A stretch of 64,000 nt of DNA. It comes from Halocynthiibacter styelae (GTDB lineage: Bacteria; Pseudomonadota; Alphaproteobacteria; Rhodobacterales; Rhodobacteraceae). This document shows, piece after piece, positions 60,156 to 64,000 of this stretch. The notes below the pieces were generated by a model. The model was not told where the DNA came from, ran no database searches, and worked only from the letters and a program-made list of their open reading frames with translations. Location: positions 1 to 64,000 of the forward strand of contig NZ_JADCKQ010000010.1 of assembly GCF_016123485.1 (NCBI RefSeq), written 5' to 3'. Made by a program: the position numbers and the translations under genes. The stretch's first letter is position 1, and each line of letters opens with the position of its first letter.

Positions 60156-60809
60156 ATGATTGCCAGTTACGCAATCACGGAGGCCCCCTTGCTCAGATAT
60201 CTTTATGCCGATGCGCTTTCCACTTATCCCAAGCTGCGCGACACGATGTTTCGCGATCGCGCTGCACAGTTCAAAGGGCGGCTTGGCTGGGATGTGCATG
60301 TGAACCGGGCGGGGGAGGAACGCGACGAATATGATCTGATGAACCCGCTGTATGTAATCTGGCAGCAACCCGATGGCAGTCATGGTGGTTCCATGCGTTT
60401 CCTGCCGACGTTGGGGCGCACGATGGTCAATGATCATTTCAGCGACCTCAGCGACGGGCAAAACATCGAAAGCCCCCTGATCTGGGAATGCACACGCTTT
60501 TGCCTGGCCCCGGGGGCTGCTGCGAAAGTGTCCGGTGCCCTGATGCTGGGTGGGTTGGAACTGGGGCTTGGCCATCATCTGACCCATGCGGTTGGCGTGT
60601 TTGATCACCGGATGGTGCGTGTCTATCGCCGTCTGGGCTGGGGGCCGACAGTTATGGGAAGCACGGGGCAGGGGCGTGATGCGATCAGTGTCGGGCTTTG
60701 GGAATTTACCCCGGTAATTCGCACAGGGCTGTTGCAACGCACGGGGATTGGTCGTGACGTGTCACGGCATTGGTATGACCGCGCATTCAATGCCTGTAAA
60801 TCCGCCTGA
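60156..60809 (+). CDS. Acyl-homoserine-lactone synthase (LuxI family)
   Basis: 217 aa. LuxI signature: FKGRLGWDVHVNRAGEERDEYDLMNPLYVIW, GSMRFLPTLGRTMVNDHFSDL, WECTRFCLAP (with the conserved R of the active site) and later GWGPTVMGSTGQGRDAISVGLW. It makes an acyl-homoserine lactone from acyl-carrier protein and S-adenosylmethionine, and this organism's LuxR is encoded just upstream. ATG 60156 was chosen; the TTG at 60138 would add six residues with no SD advantage. Confidence 0.95.
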   Translation: MIASYAITEAPLLRYLYADALSTYPKLRDTMFRDRAAQFKGRLGWDVHVNRAGEERDEYDLMNPLYVIWQQPDGSHGGSMRFLPTLGRTMVNDHFSDLSDGQNIESPLIWECTRFCLAPGAAAKVSGALMLGGLELGLGHHLTHAVGVFDHRMVRVYRRLGWGPTVMGSTGQGRDAISVGLWEFTPVIRTGLLQRTGIGRDVSRHWYDRAFNACKSA

Positions 60810-60858
60810 CAGCACATGCGGGCTGGTAGTTTCCAGGGGGCGCCTGTAGGTTCCCCCT

Positions 60859-62391
60859 ATGAACACGCCCGCGAATTTTACACTTTCCGATGACCAGGCT
60901 GAAGCCTGGGACAGCCTGACCGATCTGCTGACATCTGCGGGGGTGAATCTGTCAGATTCCCTGCTGATGCCGCCTCATGACGGCAAAAGCCAGGTTATGG
61001 CGATTATGGGTAAGGCCGGGTCCGGTAAAACTCTGCTGCTGGCAGAGTTCTATAGGGCTCTGGAAGAGGCTGGCGTGAAAATCGTTTCTGGTGATTATGA
61101 GGGTAAGAAAAAGAAAGATCAACGCACGCTGGCCATTCTTGCGCCCACGAACAAAGCCGCCAGCGTGCTGCGCAATCGTGGGGTTCCGGCGACGACCATT
61201 CACCGTATTCTCTACACGCCGGTTTATGATCCCGAGTATGAAAAGATTGCTGACTGGCTGGCAGGTGAAGGCGAGAAGCCCGAGATCGAAGGCCTGACGG
61301 ATGCAGCCCTGGATCGGGCCTGGGAGTTCTACCAAACCAACAAATCTATCCCAGGGGCGTTGGCCGTGGCCGGGCTGCGCGGGTCTGATTTTATCACCGG
61401 CTGGAAACGCCGTGATGACCCGCTTGATATCGGGTTTATTGACGAAAGTTCGATGCTGGATGAACGCCAGTTTGAGGACCTGAAAGAGATCTTCCCAACG
61501 CTTGTGTTGTTTGGTGATCCGGCCCAGCTTGCGCCAGTTGGTCAGTCCGGTTCGATGGTCTTTGATCATCTGCCGGCAAAACATAAGATGGAATTGTCAC
61601 GGGTACACCGACAGGCGGATGACAGCCCGATCCTGGATCTTGCCCATGCGCTGGCTGATCCACAGCTTAGCTTTCAGGACTTTGAAGCAATGATTTCGGA
61701 GGCAGCGCAAAAAGACGATCGCGTGGTTCTGGCCCAGCGGGTGGAAAGCGACCTGATGGCGCGCAGCCCGGTTCTCGTCTGGCGCAACGCGACGCGTGTG
61801 AAACTGATCCAGGCGTTCCGTGCGGCCCATATGGCACCGCCGGATGAATTGTTGCCTGGTGAACCCCTGATCTGCGACGGGATTGAGTTGCCTGCAAAGC
61901 ATCGCAAAAAGCGGATCGACCTTGAAGCCCGCGGCCTGATCAAAGGGGCGCAGGTGGTTTACCTTGGCCCTGGTCGCAAACCAGGTTTTTCGCGCCTGCA
62001 TGTGATGGGGGCGGAAGATCCGCAGGTGTCAGCCGCATCTATCGTAAAAATCGAAATCCCGGATGAAGAAGAACCCTTCATTCCCTACGCCGCCCGTATG
62101 GGCGCGGCCTTCCTGCACGGGGCGGCGGTGACCATTCATAAGGCGCAGGGGTCGCAATGGGAAAACGTGCAGGTGTTTGCACCGGATCTGTTTGTAGCGG
62201 CGCGTATGGGCCGAGTCGAAGCGGGGCAGCCTCTGTGGAAACGTCTGGCTTATGTGGCGATCACCCGGGCGCAGGAACGCCTGTATTGGGTAGTGCGCAA
62301 CCGGCTTGCGCGGCCCAGCCATGATCTGATCACTGATGACCTGAAACCAGCCCCGGCCACCCTGACGCTGACATCAGAAGACGCCGAATAA
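60859..62391 (+). CDS. SF1 helicase / AAA ATPase (RecD2-like)
   Basis: 510 aa. Motif I MGKAGSGKTLLLAEF (Walker A near residue 55), LAPTNKAASVLR (Ia), FIDESSMLDE (II), GDPAQLAPVGQ (III) and the end block YVAITRAQERLYWVVRN (VI), with TIHKAQGSQWENVQVF (motif V). This is the pattern of RecD2/Dda-like SF1 DNA helicases rather than UvrD. It is likely active on DNA in recombination or repair. No partner exonuclease gene is next to it. Confidence 0.85.
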   Translation: MNTPANFTLSDDQAEAWDSLTDLLTSAGVNLSDSLLMPPHDGKSQVMAIMGKAGSGKTLLLAEFYRALEEAGVKIVSGDYEGKKKKDQRTLAILAPTNKAASVLRNRGVPATTIHRILYTPVYDPEYEKIADWLAGEGEKPEIEGLTDAALDRAWEFYQTNKSIPGALAVAGLRGSDFITGWKRRDDPLDIGFIDESSMLDERQFEDLKEIFPTLVLFGDPAQLAPVGQSGSMVFDHLPAKHKMELSRVHRQADDSPILDLAHALADPQLSFQDFEAMISEAAQKDDRVVLAQRVESDLMARSPVLVWRNATRVKLIQAFRAAHMAPPDELLPGEPLICDGIELPAKHRKKRIDLEARGLIKGAQVVYLGPGRKPGFSRLHVMGAEDPQVSAASIVKIEIPDEEEPFIPYAARMGAAFLHGAAVTIHKAQGSQWENVQVFAPDLFVAARMGRVEAGQPLWKRLAYVAITRAQERLYWVVRNRLARPSHDLITDDLKPAPATLTLTSEDAE

Positions 62392-62392
62392 A

Positions 62393-62410
62393 CCCACCCA
62401 TTGGGGTGGG
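62393..62410. terminator. Hairpin between convergent genes
   Basis: CCCACCC (62393-62399) and GGGTGGG (62404-62410) with loop ATTG; TTTATT follows on the minus strand side. Confidence 0.5.
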
Positions 62411-62415
62411 AAATA

Positions 62416-63171
62416 TTATGATTTGATCAGGCGGAACACGGCAGAGGCGCCCCAGCCAGCTGCAATCGCAATGAACAGCGACAGCAGGCCGTAGATCAGC
62501 GGGCGTTCATGGGCCAGGTTATAGATCCAGCGTTCCAGGCCCACTTTGCTCACGTCAATCACAGTGTCATAGGACGCGACAACTTCGCCCTCGCGTGCCA
62601 GGTAAATCCGTGCTGTATAGTCGCCCTCGATCAGGTTTGCCGGCAGATCAATGGATGTGGAAAACAGCGTGTCCTGGGACAGTTCTACACCGCCTTCAAT
62701 CAGTTGATACAGATCTTTGTCAGTCCGGATCCGAATGATCGCGTCAGAGAAATCCTGAGGATTGTCCGTGGCGAACGCCGTGCCAACGCTTTGCACCGCA
62801 CGTTCAACCGAAATCCGGTGTTCCAGATCAGATACATCTGAGAGAATTTCGCTCAGAGGGCCGGTACTGGACACGGCATAAAAGCTTGGTGCCTGATCAA
62901 TGATCACACTGTCCACATTCACCCAGATGCCATAGCGGCGATCTTTGCGGCGCACGGTCACGGGTTGGGACGGGCCGGTGACCGCGACAATCACGTCAAG
63001 CGGGCCTTCGGGCAGAGGTGCCTCGCGCTTGACCGCACCGAAAATCAGAATCTCAGAGCCATCAAAATTTGCGGTAATCGACACACGGTTCTGGGACAGG
63101 CCAGCGACGACCTCTTCAGCGCGCGCAGGCAGAGCAAAGATCAGGCAAAGCAGTAGGAAACGCAGAAACAT
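62416..63171 (-). CDS. TIGR02186 family membrane-anchored exported protein
   Basis: 251 aa. Signal peptide FLRFLLLCLIFALPARA, a beta-rich periplasmic domain (VAGLSQNRVSITANFDGSEILIFGAV, VNVDSVIIDQAPSFYAVSSTGPL) and a C-terminal membrane segment (PLIYGLLSLFIAIAAGWGASAVF). The sequence matches the family often found next to TauE/SafE-type permeases in alphaproteobacteria. Function unknown; it may be an accessory subunit. The start overlaps the upstream TSUP gene stop (ATGA), which indicates translational coupling. Confidence 0.88.
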   Translation of the reverse strand: MFLRFLLLCLIFALPARAEEVVAGLSQNRVSITANFDGSEILIFGAVKREAPLPEGPLDVIVAVTGPSQPVTVRRKDRRYGIWVNVDSVIIDQAPSFYAVSSTGPLSEILSDVSDLEHRISVERAVQSVGTAFATDNPQDFSDAIIRIRTDKDLYQLIEGGVELSQDTLFSTSIDLPANLIEGDYTARIYLAREGEVVASYDTVIDVSKVGLERWIYNLAHERPLIYGLLSLFIAIAAGWGASAVFRLIKS

Positions 63172-64000
63172 CAGTGGCCTCCTGCCGCGCCAAGGGAATA
63201 CAGTTCTGACGGTTGCAGCAGCAGATCAAGCGCCAGCTTGCCACATACGGCAAGCACCATCATCGCCAGCAGAATGCGCAATTGTTCGGCTTTCAGCTTT
63301 GCACCGATGCGTGTCCCTATCTGTGCACCAACAACACCCCCAACCAGCAGAAGCACCGCAAGCGCCATATCCACGGTATAGTTCGTGGTGGCGTGCAAGA
63401 GCGTGGTAAAAGCGGTCACAAAGATGATCTGGAACAGTGATGTGCCGATGACAACTTTGGTTGGCATTCCAAGCAGATAAATCATAGCGGGCACCAGGAT
63501 GAAGCCACCACCGACCCCCATGATTGCGGCCAGAATACCGACAAAGACGCCAACAATCAGCGGCGGGAAAACAGAGATATAAAGACCGGACGTGCGGAAC
63601 TTCATCTTGACTGGCAGATTGTGAATCCAATTGTGTTTCTTGCGGGTTGGCAAAGCGCCCGGCACTTTGGAACGACGAATGGCCTTGAGGCTCTCAAAGA
63701 ACATCAGTCCACCGATAATGCCAAGGAAGACAACGTAGCAAAGCTTGACCAGCAGATCGACCTGGCCTGCGCTTTTCAGCATATTGAACAGTTGCACGCC
63801 CAGTGCGGCCCCTATGAGGCCGCCGATCAGTAAGACCGTTCCCATCCTGAGATCAACGGTCTTTCGCTTCAGATGCGCCAGCACCCCCGAAAAGGAAGAA
63901 GCCACGATCTGGTTCGCCTCAGTTGCAACAGCAACTGCGGGCGGGATGCCGATGAAGAAAAGAAGCGGGGTCATCAGAAATCCGCCGCCCACACCAAACA
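63171..64000 (-). CDS. TauE/SafE (TSUP) family membrane transporter, 5' end beyond the window
   Basis: At least 276 residues and open to the window edge. Two TSUP repeats with VGGGFLMTPLLFFIGIPPAVAVATEANQ and MGVGGGFILVPAMIYLLGMPTKVVIGTS carry the family's Gly-rich motif, each preceding three to four membrane helices. The residues at the edge (VFGVGGGFL) show that the N-terminus is missing. The family exports sulfite or organosulfur anions; the pairing with TIGR02186 suggests a dedicated exporter. The substrate is unknown. Confidence 0.9.
   Translation of the reverse strand, partial: FGVGGGFLMTPLLFFIGIPPAVAVATEANQIVASSFSGVLAHLKRKTVDLRMGTVLLIGGLIGAALGVQLFNMLKSAGQVDLLVKLCYVVFLGIIGGLMFFESLKAIRRSKVPGALPTRKKHNWIHNLPVKMKFRTSGLYISVFPPLIVGVFVGILAAIMGVGGGFILVPAMIYLLGMPTKVVIGTSLFQIIFVTAFTTLLHATTNYTVDMALAVLLLVGGVVGAQIGTRIGAKLKAEQLRILLAMMVLAVCGKLALDLLLQPSELYSLGAAGGH

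Overview
The window is a chromosomal segment of an alphaproteobacterium, almost certainly a member of Rhodobacterales (Roseobacter group). Support comes from the ethylmalonyl-CoA pathway genes (crotonyl-CoA carboxylase/reductase, ethylmalonyl-CoA mutase, MeaB), a roseobacter-type luxR/luxI pair with CtrA-like boxes, the hsp20-DUF1150 pair, a DUF1127 protein, an HvrA-like H-NS protein, a TIGR02186 protein and type A RNase P RNA. GC content looks moderate. Nearly all genes are chromosomal housekeeping or metabolic genes; only the first 3.4 kb looks accessory.

Layout. 1-3.3 kb: the 3' end of a metallophosphoesterase fused by recombination to an N-terminally truncated TniQ transposition protein, about 0.8 kb of decayed DNA with a repeated octamer, then a secreted-type Hint (hedgehog/intein) protein with a perfect 9-bp tandem repeat. 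3.3-11.6 kb: a coherent but unrecognised catabolic cluster with two regulators (LysR, XRE-cupin), a polar amino acid ABC importer (permease, ATPase, binding protein), an M29-like metalloenzyme, a 2-oxoglutarate/Fe(II) oxygenase, an AhpD-like protein, a glutathione S-transferase and a creatininase-family amidohydrolase. A 31-bp palindrome sits inside it. 11.6-36 kb: housekeeping genes (thermonuclease, rimO, argD-argF, gnd, hrpB, meaB, purE-purK, hsp20-DUF1150, gatC-gatA, lipoprotein, amidase, rnpB, rpmG, acetyltransferases, a Bax-inhibitor-1 membrane protein). 36-43 kb: DUF1127/LysR divergent pair, quinone oxidoreductase, an XRE regulator behind a sigma-54-type promoter, hisN, choline sulfatase with its LysR regulator, and an initiator tRNA. 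43-52.7 kb: an ECF sigma factor coupled to an anti-sigma-like vWA protein, the glycolate oxidase operon glcDEF, a trypsin-like protease, a second hsp20 with a structured leader, and a glutamine amidotransferase. 52.7-59 kb: deoD, H-NS-like protein, ethylmalonyl-CoA mutase, an acyltransferase and ccr. 59-64 kb: luxR-luxI quorum sensing, an SF1 helicase, and a TIGR02186/TauE-SafE membrane operon cut by the window edge.

How the parts connect: MeaB, ethylmalonyl-CoA mutase and Ccr serve acetyl-CoA assimilation, and GlcDEF feeds glyoxylate to the same central pathways. The quorum-sensing genes carry CtrA-like sites, consistent with the known link between quorum sensing and the CtrA phosphorelay in roseobacters. 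The strongest candidate for an undescribed system is the 3.3-11.6 kb catabolic cluster. The best regulatory candidates are the two CtrA-like boxes around luxR, the sigma-54-type promoter at 38.97 kb, the SD-masking hairpins at hsp20 (51.39 kb) and hisN (39.45 kb), and the operator arrays at 7.08, 36.7 and 46.35 kb.
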